DNA of 38,094 nucleotides from Actinomadura harenae (GCF_003696215.1 NZ_RFFG01000079.1:1-38094); one strand, 5' to 3'. Positions 1 to 8,374 are shown, counted from the first letter of the stretch. Numbers and translations: made by a program. The notes: generated by a model from the letters alone, not told the origin.

Positions 1-828
1 TCCCACCGCCAGGCGCCCGCCTTCGCGGCCCGCGCCCGCGGCCCGCGCCCGCGGCCCGGGCCCGCCGCCCACTGCCCACGCTCGCTTCCACCACCCGCGC
101 CTGCGTCCACTGCCTGCGCCTGTGTATGCCGCCCGCGCTCGCTTCCATGGCCCGCGCTCGCTGCCCGCGCCTGCATCTGCTGCCTGCGGCGATGACGCCC
201 CATCGACTGATCCGATTCGATCCGGACCGGCATCCACCACATCGTGGATCGCGTGCGCTCGTCGTGCGGGACGTGAGATGCGCAGCCCTCGGGCGTCCTC
301 GCTGCCGCCCTGCCCCGCCCCATCCCGCCCCGCCGCCGCGCGCACCGCCCGGGCTCACCGGGCCCTACGGCGTGGGCAGCCCGAGCTTGCTGGGCCCTGC
401 GATGAGAGACGCCGACGCTCCCTGGTCCCACAGAGTGGCCCCCCGCTCAAGGGGCCCTGCGGTGTGGGCCGTCCGCGTTCACTGAGCGCGACACCGAGGC
501 GGACGAGGCGAACGAGGCCATCGACTCGGCCAGATCAGTGCGTGTCACTCCACAGCAGTGACAGCCTCAACCGGCTCGCCAGGTCACGATGTGCGACGTC
601 CGGCCAGGCCTCGCCATGGCACTACACGCTCGACCGTGAGAGGCCTCAACCGCGGCGCATTTCCGTCAGCACCTATGGCGGTGTCGGGCGTGGGGCGTTG
701 GCGAAGTGAAGAGCCGGCTGCCCCGGCAGGCTCCCAGGGATGCGATTCCCAGGGTGGAATGCTCTCGCGCAGCGCGCCGAGAGTGCGGCTCCTGCCATGC
801 GCCCGAGCCGAGGGCGGCATGGACGGCG
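1..828. other. Gene-less, repeat-rich margin
   Basis: I see no convincing gene here on either strand. The first 200 bases are low-complexity GC sequence built from imperfect CCCGCGCC and CTGCCTGC-like units. Around 358, 391 and 451 the core GGGCCCT[A/G]CG recurs, with GTGGGC following it at two of the three sites. The open frames have no start signal, no recognisable domain and biased Arg/Pro/Ala composition, as expected of chance frames in GC-rich DNA. A gene reaching in from the left edge cannot be excluded. Confidence 0.5.
795..822 (-). terminator. Hairpin downstream of mscL
   Basis: An inverted repeat pairs CCATGC and GCCC (795-804) with GGGC and GCATGG (812-822), leaving one bulged G and a 7-nt loop. 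It lies a few bases beyond the mscL stop codon. There is no U-tract, which is common for actinomycete terminators. The call rests on position and pairing only. Confidence 0.35.
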
Positions 829-1227
829 TTACGCGGGTTGGACCTCCGACGTGCAGAACTTGCAGCGGGTGGCCTCGATCGGGATCTCGCTCATGCAACG
901 CGGGCAGGGGTGCTCCGACGCCTCCTCCTTGCGCTTGGCGCGCTCCAGCAGCTTCGCCACGGGCAGGACGACGAAGAAGTAGACCACCGCGGCGATGATC
1001 AGGAAGGAGATCGCCGCCGTGATGAACTTCCCGTAGGGGAACACGGTTCCGCTGATCTTGAAGTTGAGGTTGCTGAAGTCCGGCTGACCGCCGAGCAGGG
1101 CCAGCAGCGGGCCTACGAACGAGTCCACGAAAGCAGTGACCAGGGCGCCGAAGGCCGCACCGAGGACGACGGCAACAGCGAGATCGACCAGGTTGCCCCG
1201 GAGCAAGAACCTCTTGAACCCTTCCAC
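829..1227 (-). CDS. mscL: Large-conductance mechanosensitive channel with Cys4 tail
   Basis: MscL is a pentameric inner-membrane channel that opens under membrane tension and releases solutes on osmotic downshock. The N-terminus carries the family signature GFKRFLLRGNLVDLAVAVVLG followed by TM1. TM2 (FITAAISFLIIAAVVYFFVVLPV) sits in the second half and is followed by a charged helix. Unusually, the cytoplasmic C-terminus continues into a CPRC...CKFC element that looks like a small zinc ribbon. I chose the GTG at 1227 because AAAGGA lies 5 nt upstream. The ATG at 1233 would overlap that ribosome binding site and adds two residues. The protein is about 132 residues, normal for MscL. It lies 50 bp downstream of the SAF gene on the same strand. 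Confidence 0.93.
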   Translation of the reverse strand: MEGFKRFLLRGNLVDLAVAVVLGAAFGALVTAFVDSFVGPLLALLGGQPDFSNLNFKISGTVFPYGKFITAAISFLIIAAVVYFFVVLPVAKLLERAKRKEEASEHPCPRCMSEIPIEATRCKFCTSEVQPA

Positions 1228-1277
1228 GAGCATCCTTTCGTCACCCAGAGTCGCTAAACGGTAACATAGTGGAGTCA

Positions 1278-2828
1278 TCAATCCTTGACGAGCACCACCA
1301 CCAACGGCCCTCCCGCCCCTGCCAATGCAGCGGCCTGTGTGCGACTGGTCGCCAACACGACCAATGCCCCCTGTCCGGCACCGCCGAGGCCACTTTCTTC
1401 TCGGGGCACAGCGAGAACCACCACGGACGAGACCACAACCCGCGACCAGGAAGCCGAGCTGACTCTTCGGCCCTCCCCGACTCTTGGAGAACGGAGAGCC
1501 AGGCGCTGCCCGCCAATAGCTCGACCTTGAACACGCAGCGCACATTCGCCGACCAGCCACGTTGGCTCCCAAACGGAACTGAACCGTGCTTCCGCCCCGC
1601 CAGAACTCGGCGGCGTCGAAGCCCTCGCCGACACCGGTCGTGCCATCCTTCGGCCGGATGCCGGCCATGCCGCCGGCTGGGCGGACGTCGGCCATCCCGG
1701 CGGCTGCGCGGGTGCAGGCTGTGCTGTCACCTGGGCTGATGCGGGCTGTGCCGTCACCCGGCCGGATGTCAGTCGTGCCAGCGCCCGAAGGGACGCCAGC
1801 CGTGTCGGAGTCTGGGGGGAATCCGGTCGCGTCGGCATTCGCCCGGATATCAGTCGCGCCGACAGTCGTACGAAGGGCAGTCGCATCGGGGTCGCTGCAT
1901 GGCCCAGTTGTGTGGGTAGCCACGTGACATGCGGCGGTGTCGGCGTCCATCTCGTAGGCGGCTGGGATGACGCACATCTGGTCATCGGGTGCCCCTGCGC
2001 CCCGTCGGCGGATATCGACTGCGTCGGAACGCGTCTGGAAGCGAACAATGGATCTGTGGCTGCCGAGGGGGTTGGCGTGCCTTTCTCGGTCGGGTGGGCT
2101 GAGCGCCTTCCGGTGCACCACTGCTGATGCTGTCGGTCTGGTTGCCCTCGTATGCCTCCCGCCGGGGCTGCCTCTGGCCAAGCGGTCTCGGTCGGCTCCG
2201 CCTGTAAGCCTTCGGCGGTGCTGCCCGTCCCTGTCCTGAGTGAGCCCGGCGCGACATTGCCCATGTCCGCACAAGGCGGGGCGGCGCTCATGTCCACACG
2301 GGGCGGGACCGCCGCGCCAATGGACGGTTTTCCTGCTGGCGGTGTCTTGGGTCCGTCGGAGCTGGGCGCGGGAGTTGGCACGTCCGGCACCGAGGGGGGT
2401 TCTGATGCGGAGCCCGGAGGTGTCGCGGTGAGGACGTCGATCCGGTCACCGGGATGAAGGAGGCGGGCCGCCGTCGAGTCCGCCACGCGGATGGGCGTGG
2501 CCACCATCCCCGGAGGCTGGTCGTCGAGGAGGCCCGGCCCGAGGACGCGGGCATCGGTGAGGGCCTCGCCGCGTCGGACGGCCCCCGCGAGGACTCGGCC
2601 GACCGGTGGATTCCGAAGTGCTCCGTCCGGGCGTACCGCAGGCGGTAACGCGATGATCCGTATGTCGCCTGGCCGGAGAGCGGCGCCGGCGGCCAGGTCC
2701 CGCGCGGCGACCGCGACCCGGATCGCCGGTGGCGCGGACGGCTGGATCGCCAGGAGGGCGAGCCCGGTTCCGAGCGCTGCGAACAGCGCGGCTAAGAGCC
2801 GTCGGCGCTGCCCGAATCCCTCATTCAT
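1278..2828 (-). CDS. SAF-domain (CpaB/RcpC-like) pilus assembly protein with repeat insertion
   Basis: The first ~110 residues match the actinobacterial SAF/CpaB family: a short basic start, one membrane anchor (about residues 10-28), then a SAF domain (IRVAVAARDLAAGAALRPGDI onward). CpaB-type proteins act at the secretin or periplasmic stage of Flp/Tad pilus assembly. The last ~60 residues (VVVLAVPRE..GALVVLATSRTQAAALAG) also look like the normal family end. Between these lie roughly 300 extra low-complexity residues, part of them a 9-residue (27-bp) tandem repeat that keeps the frame open. Family members I know are about 200-260 residues; this one is 516. The start at 2828 has GGAG 8 nt upstream. 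It may be a functional gene with an expanded linker or one disrupted in frame. Confidence 0.75.
   Translation of the reverse strand: MNEGFGQRRRLLAALFAALGTGLALLAIQPSAPPAIRVAVAARDLAAGAALRPGDIRIIALPPAVRPDGALRNPPVGRVLAGAVRRGEALTDARVLGPGLLDDQPPGMVATPIRVADSTAARLLHPGDRIDVLTATPPGSASEPPSVPDVPTPAPSSDGPKTPPAGKPSIGAAVPPRVDMSAAPPCADMGNVAPGSLRTGTGSTAEGLQAEPTETAWPEAAPAGGIRGQPDRQHQQWCTGRRSAHPTEKGTPTPSAATDPLFASRRVPTQSISADGAQGHPMTRCASSQPPTRWTPTPPHVTWLPTQLGHAATPMRLPFVRLSARLISGRMPTRPDSPQTPTRLASLRALARLTSGRVTAQPASAQVTAQPAPAQPPGWPTSAQPAAWPASGRRMARPVSARASTPPSSGGAEARFSSVWEPTWLVGECALRVQGRAIGGQRLALRSPRVGEGRRVSSASWSRVVVSSVVVLAVPREESGLGGAGQGALVVLATSRTQAAALAGAGGPLVVVLVKD
1577..1900. repeat. Degenerate 27-bp tandem repeat inside the SAF gene
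   Basis: On the plus strand, 27-bp units can be set out end to end from 1631, 1658, 1685, 1712, 1739, 1766, 1793, 1820 and 1847. They share a core such as GCCGGCCATGCC or GTCAGTCGTGCC and end in [C/G]GG. Weaker copies extend on both sides, giving about 10-12 in all. Because 27 is a multiple of three, the array reads as 9-residue repeats in every frame. In the SAF frame the pattern is roughly R-L-x-S-x-R-x-x-A. This is a minisatellite rather than a CRISPR array, since no spacers separate the units. Confidence 0.8.
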
Positions 2829-3264
2829 CTCGTGCTCCGGGGAGCTTTGGATCCTGCGTGGCTCCGGGCTCGAGTCGGCGTTCCCAGGTCGGTGGTGATT
2901 GCGACATGTTTCTTCTCCGCTTTCTGTGATCTCCGGTCGGAGGTGGAGTTGCTCGCCTGCCAGGGGCCTTCTGAGCGCGTGGCTACCCTGCGCTGGGCGG
3001 CTCGGCCGGGGCGTCCTGCCTGATTGGTGACCTTGACGGAGCGTTTGGGGAGGCGACCCGTCGAGGACTCTTGGTGGTTGATCCGTTGCTGGATGGAGTC
3101 GGGGTCGGGTGTGGGGCATCGGGCCGCAGCGGCGGGTTCTGAAAGCGGCTGGGACGCCGGTTCAGGGGCCGGGGCGGCCTGGTCGGGCGTTGAGGTGTGG
3201 CTCTGGTGGCGGGCTGAGCCGGGGACGGTCGTCAGGCGAACAGACGCCCGAGGGCTTCGGCCGG
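2829..3264. other. Intergenic region upstream of the SAF gene
   Basis: This 436-bp stretch separates the MTA phosphorylase stop from the SAF gene start. The long open frames crossing it have no homology that I recognise and no start signals. It presumably holds the promoter of the SAF-mscL pair, but I cannot point to a convincing -35/-10. Confidence 0.4.
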
Positions 3265-4095
3265 TTACGGGAGGGTGATGGGGAGCTTCATGCCGTCCAG
3301 GACGTTCGGGCAGGGGCAGGTGCGGTCGATGGGGAGGTTGGCGACGATGTCGGCGACCAGAGGACGGAGCCGGCCGATGTTCTCGGTGAAGACGCGGAGG
3401 ACCTCGGCCATCGTGACGCCCTCGCCCTCCTCGATGCCGGCGTCGAGGTCGGTGACCAGGCAGAGCGGGGTGTAGCAGAGGGCGAGTTCGCGGGCGAGGA
3501 CGGCTTCGGGGTGGCCGGTCATGCCGACGAGGGTCCAGCCCTGGGCGGCGAACCAGCGGGACTCGGCGCGGGTGGAGAAGCGGGGGCCCTCGATGACGAC
3601 GAGGGTGCCGCCGTCCACCGGGGCCCAGTCGGCCGTGCGGGCCGCGGACAGGGCGGTGTCGCGGCCCGTGGGGCAGTACGGGTCGGAGAAGGAGAGGTGG
3701 ATGGCCGCGGCCTCGTCGTAGAAGGTCTGCGGGCGGCCCGACGTCCGGTCGACGAGCTGGTCGGGGACGACGAGGGTGCCCGGCCCGTACTGGGTGGCGA
3801 GGGAGCCGACCGCGCTCGGGGCCAGGACCTGCCGGACGCCGAGGGACCGCAGGGCCCACAGGTTCGCCCGGTAGGGGATGCGGTGCGGCGGGAAGCGGTG
3901 GTCGCGGCCATGCCGGGGGACGAAGGCGACGCGGCGTCCGCCCAGGTCGCCGATGGTGATCGGGTCGCTCGGCGGGCCGTAGGGGGTCTCGATCTCGATC
4001 TCGGTGACGTCGTCGAGGAACGAGTAGAAGCCGGAGCCGCCGATGACGCCGATCTCGGCGGACGGGGACGTGGACGTGGAACTCGAAGAGGACAT
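3265..4095 (-). CDS. mtnP: S-methyl-5'-thioadenosine phosphorylase
   Basis: This enzyme cleaves methylthioadenosine with phosphate to adenine and methylthioribose-1-phosphate in purine and methionine salvage. It belongs to the trimeric PNP/MTAP family. Visible signatures are the N-terminal IGVIGGSGFY phosphate site, FVPRHGRDH, the IPYRANLWALRSLG segment, the substrate-loop MTGHPEAVLARELALCY and TDLDAGIEEGEG near the purine site. At 276 residues it has the normal family length. The Ser/Thr-rich first 15 residues are dispensable-looking. The ATG at 4095 lacks a Shine-Dalgarno but lies 7 nt after TAGGGT, so I infer a leaderless start. Some actinobacterial relatives act on inosine or other nucleosides, so exact specificity is open. 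Confidence 0.93.
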   Translation of the reverse strand: MSSSSSTSTSPSAEIGVIGGSGFYSFLDDVTEIEIETPYGPPSDPITIGDLGGRRVAFVPRHGRDHRFPPHRIPYRANLWALRSLGVRQVLAPSAVGSLATQYGPGTLVVPDQLVDRTSGRPQTFYDEAAAIHLSFSDPYCPTGRDTALSAARTADWAPVDGGTLVVIEGPRFSTRAESRWFAAQGWTLVGMTGHPEAVLARELALCYTPLCLVTDLDAGIEEGEGVTMAEVLRVFTENIGRLRPLVADIVANLPIDRTCPCPNVLDGMKLPITLP

Positions 4096-4102
4096 GCCGC
4101 CG

Positions 4103-4108
4103 ACCCTA
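4103..4108 (-). promoter_or_regulatory. -10 element, probable leaderless mtnP promoter
   Basis: TAGGGT on the minus strand fits the actinobacterial TANNNT -10 consensus and ends 7 nt before the ATG of the MTA phosphorylase gene. That places the transcription start at or next to the A of the start codon. Confidence 0.5.
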
Positions 4109-4143
4109 ACCAGCCCGCCGGGGATCAAAGAAGCCCGGCGCCC

Positions 4144-4160
4144 AACTGTGGATAACTCGC
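4144..4160 (-). repeat. 17-bp element with DnaA-box core, copy 1
   Basis: Read on the minus strand this is GCGAGTTATCCACAGTT. It contains the 9-mer TTATCCACA, identical to the classical DnaA box. The same 17 bases occur on the plus strand at 11655-11671. It lies about 40 bp upstream of the mtnP -10 element. Confidence 0.55.
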
Positions 4161-4262
4161 TGACAACCGAGGCTCGCCCCCTACGCGTACGTGCGTCGTC
4201 CCTGCTCGGCGGGGTCTATAAGGGACGTCCCAGAGATGCGTCCACGAGCCTTTATGGAACGA

Positions 4263-4300
4263 CGACAGCCGGGGTCTCAACAAGGAGACCCCGGCTGTCG
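4263..4300 (-). terminator. Strong hairpin terminator after the FmdB gene
   Basis: A perfect 16-bp stem pairs CGACAGCCGGGGTCTC (4263-4278) with its complement (4285-4300) around a 6-nt loop. It is 28 bp beyond the stop codon of the FmdB-type gene. It separates that transcript from the mtnP promoter. Confidence 0.85.
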
Positions 4301-4328
4301 TGAAGCCAAAGGAACCGCTGGACGGCGG

Positions 4329-4661
4329 TCAGGCGACCTTCTCGGACGACGTCGAGCTGCTGCTCGCCGTCGAGGAAGAGGAGGACGAGTCCGAAGAGGA
4401 GGACGTCGAGGACGAGCCTCCCGACGAGTCGTTCCCGGAGGACGACTTGGCGGAGGCCGGGGTGCTGACGGTCGAGGACGACCCGCCCCGGCTGTCGGTG
4501 CGGTAGAAGCCCGAACCCTTGAAAATGATGCCGGCGGCCGAGAAGACCTTGCGGAGCTTGCCACCGCACGCCGGGCACTCGGTCAGCGCGTCGTCGCTGA
4601 ACTTCTGCACGACCTCCAGAGGCTCGCCGCACTCGGTGCAAACGTACTGATACGTCGGCAC
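4329..4661 (-). CDS. FmdB-family zinc-ribbon protein
   Basis: This small 110-residue protein starts MPTYQYVCTECG, the standard opening of the FmdB/CxxC zinc-ribbon family. Cysteines at positions 8, 11, 29 and 32 form two CxxC knuckles that should bind one zinc. GIIFKGSGFYRTDSR closes the conserved part. The remaining ~50 residues are almost only Ser, Thr, Gly and Asp, a disordered tail common in actinobacterial members. The GTG at 4661 is chosen because AAGGAGGGACC precedes it and the family motif begins there. The biochemical role is not established; the family was named from an amide/formamide utilisation locus. Confidence 0.9.
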   Translation of the reverse strand: MPTYQYVCTECGEPLEVVQKFSDDALTECPACGGKLRKVFSAAGIIFKGSGFYRTDSRGGSSSTVSTPASAKSSSGNDSSGGSSSTSSSSDSSSSSSTASSSSTSSEKVA

Positions 4662-4836
4662 GGTCCCTCCTTGTCGCCTCAGACCGGGGGTGAACCGGAC
4701 TGGCACTCACCGTAGATGACTGCTAATGGTACCGATGTAGTGAACAGGATTCGCAACCGATCTGTTCCCGGCTCGCCCTCCTGCCCGCGCGCGGCGGGTG
4801 ATCAGGCCAGGTCAGGGGCGTTCGGCCATTCCGTCA

Positions 4837-6327
4837 CTAGGCCCCTGTTTCTCCGAACCAGCCCGCGAGCTTGCCGCGGCGGCTGACCGCGCGCAGGCGG
4901 CGTTCCGCGATGTCCCGGACCTCTGCCGTGGTCACGACCAGGAGGGTGTCTCCTGCGCGCAGGGTGGTGGTGGGCTCGGGAACGAAGCTTTCGCCGTCCC
5001 GGACCACGAGTGTGATCGAGGCCCCACGAGGCAGGCGCAGCTCGAAGATCTCGACACCGTTGAGGTGGGAGTCGTCCGGGATGCGGATCTCCAGGAGGTC
5101 CGCGTGGAGTTCCTCGAGCGGGGCGGCTTCGACGCCCAGTTCGCGTGCGCGCGAGTCGTCCTTGAGGCCGCACCAGCGGGCCACCAGGGGCAAGGTCGGC
5201 CCTTGGAGGAGGGTGAACAGGACGACGATGGTGAACACGATCGCGAAGAGGCGGCTGGCGCCCGGGACGTCCTTCACCATGGGGATCGTGGCGAGGACGA
5301 TCGGGACCGCCCCGCGTAGGCCCGCCCAAGAGGCGAACAGCTTTTCTCCCATGGAGAACTTGAATCCGGCCGTGGAGATCAGGATCGACACTGGCCGCGC
5401 CACCAGGAGCAGGACGAAACCGATCACCAGAGCGGGGACGATCTGAGCGGGCAGGTCGCTGGGGGACGCCAATAGGCCGAGCATCACGAACAGGCCGATC
5501 TGGGCCAGCCAGGCGATGCCTTCAGCGAAACCGCGTGTGGCGGGCCGGTGCGGAAGGCGCGCGTTGCCCAGAACCAGGGCGCTCACGTAGACCGCGAGGA
5601 ATCCACTGGAGTGGAGCAGGTTCGCCGCGCCATAGGAGCCGACCGACAGGGACAGCACCGCGATGGGGTAGAGGCCGGACGCCGGGAGCGCCATACGGCG
5701 CAGGGCGTACACCCCGGCCCATCCGACCGCGACGCCTATGAGGCCGCCGACGACGAGCTCGTAGACCATGACCCCGGCCAGTTCGACCAGGTTCGGCGCG
5801 TGGTCCGCGGCCTTCGCCGCACTGAGCGTGACGACGACGATCACCACGGGGGCGTCGTTGAAGCCGGATTCGGCCTCGAGGAGGCCCGTCAGGCGTGAGG
5901 GGAGCGGCAGTCGCCGCAGTACGGAGAACACCGCGGCGGCGTCGGTGGGGGCCAGTACGGCGGCCAGGAGGAACGCGAGCCGCCAGTCCATGTCCAGCAG
6001 CCATGCGGCGGCCACCGCGACGATGCCGATGCTGACCAGGGTGCCGATCGTGGACACCGACAGTGCGGCGGGCACCGAACGGCGCACTTTCTGCCAGTCG
6101 GTGGTGATGCCGCCCTCGGCGAGGATGAGCACCAGGGCGGCCAGGCCGAGGACCTCGGCGAGTTCCGCGTTGTCGAAGCGCAATCCGAGGCCGGATTCGC
6201 CGATCAGCAGGCCGAGGCCCAGGTAGGCAAGGAGCGTGGGGAGTCCCGCGCTTGTGGACAATCGCACGGCGACGATCGCACAGAGTATGAGCGAGGCTCC
6301 GAGGAGTAGCCAGAGGTCGAGCTGCAC
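4837..6327 (-). CDS. CPA1 cation/proton antiporter with TrkA-C domain (NhaP2/CvrA-like)
   Basis: About 390 residues of multi-spanning membrane protein are followed by a cytosolic regulatory domain. Family signatures include LAYLGLGLLIGESGLG in an early helix, LILAEGGITTDW, LLAAVLAPTDAAAVFSVL and the EAESGFNDAPVVI segment with the ion-site ND pair. WAGLRGAVPIVLA follows further on. The C-terminal part (IRIPDDSHLNGVEIFELRLPRGASI ... AGDTLLVVT) is a TrkA-C/RCK-C domain, which in relatives senses nucleotides such as c-di-AMP. The likely role is K+(Na+)/H+ exchange for ion and pH homeostasis. The start is GTG at 6327 with AAAGGTGGGAT upstream. At 496 residues it has the family length. The transported ion is inferred only. 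Confidence 0.88.
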   Translation of the reverse strand: MQLDLWLLLGASLILCAIVAVRLSTSAGLPTLLAYLGLGLLIGESGLGLRFDNAELAEVLGLAALVLILAEGGITTDWQKVRRSVPAALSVSTIGTLVSIGIVAVAAAWLLDMDWRLAFLLAAVLAPTDAAAVFSVLRRLPLPSRLTGLLEAESGFNDAPVVIVVVTLSAAKAADHAPNLVELAGVMVYELVVGGLIGVAVGWAGVYALRRMALPASGLYPIAVLSLSVGSYGAANLLHSSGFLAVYVSALVLGNARLPHRPATRGFAEGIAWLAQIGLFVMLGLLASPSDLPAQIVPALVIGFVLLLVARPVSILISTAGFKFSMGEKLFASWAGLRGAVPIVLATIPMVKDVPGASRLFAIVFTIVVLFTLLQGPTLPLVARWCGLKDDSRARELGVEAAPLEELHADLLEIRIPDDSHLNGVEIFELRLPRGASITLVVRDGESFVPEPTTTLRAGDTLLVVTTAEVRDIAERRLRAVSRRGKLAGWFGETGA

Positions 6328-6460
6328 ATCCCACCTTTCGCCTAGGTGATCGTTAAGAGATCCTATGCAGTTCGCCCATCAATCGCATAACGGGCGTTCA
6401 GTAATCCCTGTGACCTGGGCTTTTGTGGGGGCGTGTGGTCGGTCGCCGGGCTCTGTGGGC

Positions 6461-7453
6461 TCAGCGCCGATCGATCTTGGGTGACAGACCGTTGATCACG
6501 TTGCGTACAGGACGGCCCTCCACGGCCGCCTTCACGTTGTCCTGGATCACCACGGCGGTGTTGATCTGCGCCTGCGTGGTCGCCCATGCCGCATGGGGCG
6601 ACAGTAGGACGCTCTCGTGCGTGCGCAGGGGGTGGTCGGCGGGCAGGGGCTCGACGTCGAAGACATCGAGCGCCGCTCCGGCGAGATCGCCCGAATCCAG
6701 CGCCGCCAGCAGGCCGTCCTCGGGGACGATGCCCGCGCGCGCGACATTGATCAGCAGCGCCTTGGAAGGCAGGAGAGCGAGTTTGGCCTCGTTCAGGAGG
6801 TCGTGGGTCTCGTCCGTCAGCGGCAGGGCGACCACGAGGATGTCAGAGTGCGCCAGCAGGTCGTCGAGCTCGCGGTAGGTGGCGGGCGCCTGCGGACGGC
6901 GGCGACGCGTCCAGTAGGAGACCGGGCAGCCCAGCGCCGAGAACAGGCGGGCCGTTTCCGAGCCGATCGCGCCGTAGCCGACGATCCCGACGCGTTGTGT
7001 GTGGAGTTCGCGTCCCCCGTGCACGAGCGTTTCCATCTGGGGCCAGCCACCGGCCCGGACGGCACGGTCGGCCCAGGCGAGCCCACGGCAGAGTGAGAAC
7101 GCGGCCCCGACGGCCCACTCGGCCACCGCGCGCGCGTTGACACCGGCGGTGTTGGCGACGGGCACATCCGCTTGCGTCAGGGCTTCCATGTCGACGTTGT
7201 CCGAGCCGACTTGAGGCAGTTGCACGAACGCGAGGCGGGGAGCCGCCGCCACGGCGTCGGCGTCCAGCGACAGATCGCCGGAGAAGTCGGAGACGACGAT
7301 GTCCGCCTCGGCGATCGCGGCGTGCACCCCCGCGCGGTCGCGCGAGGATGGGAAGGAGACCTCGACTGCGTCCCCCAGTGGTGCGAACAGCCCCCTGACG
7401 ATGTCCTCGCCCAGAGGCGCAAGCGCCAGCACGTTCCACGGTGTCGTCGTCAT
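6461..7453 (-). CDS. D-isomer-specific 2-hydroxyacid dehydrogenase
   Basis: This NAD(P)-dependent oxidoreductase has 330 residues. The Rossmann signature RVGIVGYGAIGSETARLF lies mid-protein. It is followed by NVARAGIVPEDGLLAAL (substrate-binding Arg region) and ALDVFDVEPLPADHPL (Glu of the catalytic dyad). LLSPHAAW carries the catalytic His. The N-terminal domain has PRLAFVQLPQVGSDNVD and ANTAGVNARAVAEWAVG, standard for the phosphoglycerate/glyoxylate/hydroxypyruvate group. The ATG at 7453 is preceded by GAGGACGGT. The substrate cannot be told from sequence alone. The lack of an ACT domain argues against SerA. Confidence 0.87.
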   Translation of the reverse strand: MTTTPWNVLALAPLGEDIVRGLFAPLGDAVEVSFPSSRDRAGVHAAIAEADIVVSDFSGDLSLDADAVAAAPRLAFVQLPQVGSDNVDMEALTQADVPVANTAGVNARAVAEWAVGAAFSLCRGLAWADRAVRAGGWPQMETLVHGGRELHTQRVGIVGYGAIGSETARLFSALGCPVSYWTRRRRPQAPATYRELDDLLAHSDILVVALPLTDETHDLLNEAKLALLPSKALLINVARAGIVPEDGLLAALDSGDLAGAALDVFDVEPLPADHPLRTHESVLLSPHAAWATTQAQINTAVVIQDNVKAAVEGRPVRNVINGLSPKIDRR

Positions 7454-7750
7454 ACCGTCCTCGCCATCCCTTCTCCCGCCGATGACCGGTCGCGTGCGCA
7501 CGAGGATCTGCCGCCGGGGACGGCGCTGCCAGGGTCCCCCGGCCCAGCGTCCAAAGCCGCATGTGGACGGCCGATACCGGTCAGGCGGCCGTCCTGCCGC
7601 AGCCCGATATGACGCCTGCCTCGTGCCTGCGCACGTCGGCCACGCCGGACGGCGGCTGTGGTGGGCGAGGCCGCTCCAGATGACCGTCACGCCAGGGTGG
7701 AAAGCGTGACGACCTGAGGCGGCCGACAGATCTCTGTGTGCGGGGCCACC
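7454..7750. other. Intergenic region, nothing recognised
   Basis: About 300 bp lies between the dehydrogenase start and the cyclo-ligase stop. It contains no gene, strong hairpin or repeat that I can support. It should contain the dehydrogenase promoter. Confidence 0.35.
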
Positions 7751-8341
7751 TTAATTGGCGCCCCCCAGCGGGTGAAGCCCCGACTCCGGCGTCACGGCCG
7801 CGCGGACCCGTTGGTCGTGCGGCTCCCTGGGAAGGGTGTCGACCAGTTCGCCCTCGTAGAGCAGTGCCACCGTCAGGACGGCCGGGCTCACGCGCGCGAG
7901 GGCCCGGTCATAGGAACCACCGCCACGGCCGAGACGAACACCGGTCCGGTCCACCGCCAGGGCCGGCACAAGGACGACGTCGGCACTGGCGATCGCCTCC
8001 ACGCCACGCGCGGGCTCACTGGGCTCCATGAGACCGAACCGTCCGGGGACGAGGGAATCGGGCCCCTCATAGGACGCCCAGTCGAGCTCGTTGTCCGGAA
8101 GCAGCCGGGGGAGGAGGACGTAGGTGCCGCGCTTCCACAAGGCGAAGAGCAATCCGTGCGTTTCGGGCTCGGTGCCTAGGGAGACATAGGCGGCGACCGT
8201 GCCGGCCATCTCCAACTGGGGGACGCCTAGCAAGGTGTCCCGAATGGAGCGTCCCGCCGCCGAACGGACGTCGGCGGACAGTTCCGCGCGGTTGGCCAGA
8301 AGTTCAGCCCGCAGCGCGGGTTTGGAACCGATGTCGTGCAC
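7751..8341 (-). CDS. 5-formyltetrahydrofolate cyclo-ligase
   Basis: The enzyme converts 5-formyl-THF to 5,10-methenyl-THF using ATP, returning stored folate to one-carbon metabolism. The protein of 196 residues matches the family in size. Recognisable parts are the basic N-terminal helix with LRAELLANRAEL, VAAYVSLGTEPET, VLLPRLLPDNELDW and PALAVDRTGVRLGRGGGSYDRAL, the ATP/substrate-binding RxGxGGGYYD-type motif. The C-terminus ends with LPREPHDQRV, close to the family LPxExHD. I use the GTG at 8341 because AAGGA lies 7 nt upstream; the GTG at 8356 is possible. It is divergent from galU, sharing a promoter region of only about 35 bp. Confidence 0.93.
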   Translation of the reverse strand: MHDIGSKPALRAELLANRAELSADVRSAAGRSIRDTLLGVPQLEMAGTVAAYVSLGTEPETHGLLFALWKRGTYVLLPRLLPDNELDWASYEGPDSLVPGRFGLMEPSEPARGVEAIASADVVLVPALAVDRTGVRLGRGGGSYDRALARVSPAVLTVALLYEGELVDTLPREPHDQRVRAAVTPESGLHPLGGAN

Positions 8342-8362
8342 GCTCTGGTCCTTCACGGTGAC

Positions 8363-8368
8363 TAGGGT
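8363..8368 (+). promoter_or_regulatory. -10 element, probable leaderless galU promoter
   Basis: TAGGGT ends 6 nt before the galU ATG, and there is no Shine-Dalgarno sequence in between. This is the typical spacing for an actinobacterial leaderless mRNA. I cannot identify a convincing -35. Confidence 0.5.
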
Positions 8369-8374
8369 CTCTAC

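Noticed and set aside
1577..1900. Possible CRISPR array
   Set aside because: The units are contiguous and degenerate, with no unique spacers and no cas genes nearby.
829..2274. A longer mscL frame with a 347-residue repeat-rich N-terminal extension
   Set aside because: The upstream part lies in the overlapping SAF gene. MscL begins naturally at 1227/1233 with a ribosome site, and the regular repeats simply stay open in all frames because the unit is 27 bp.
2825..3859. A 344-codon minus-strand frame between SAF and mtnP
   Set aside because: Very Arg/Pro-rich, overlaps the true mtnP frame, and has no recognisable domain.
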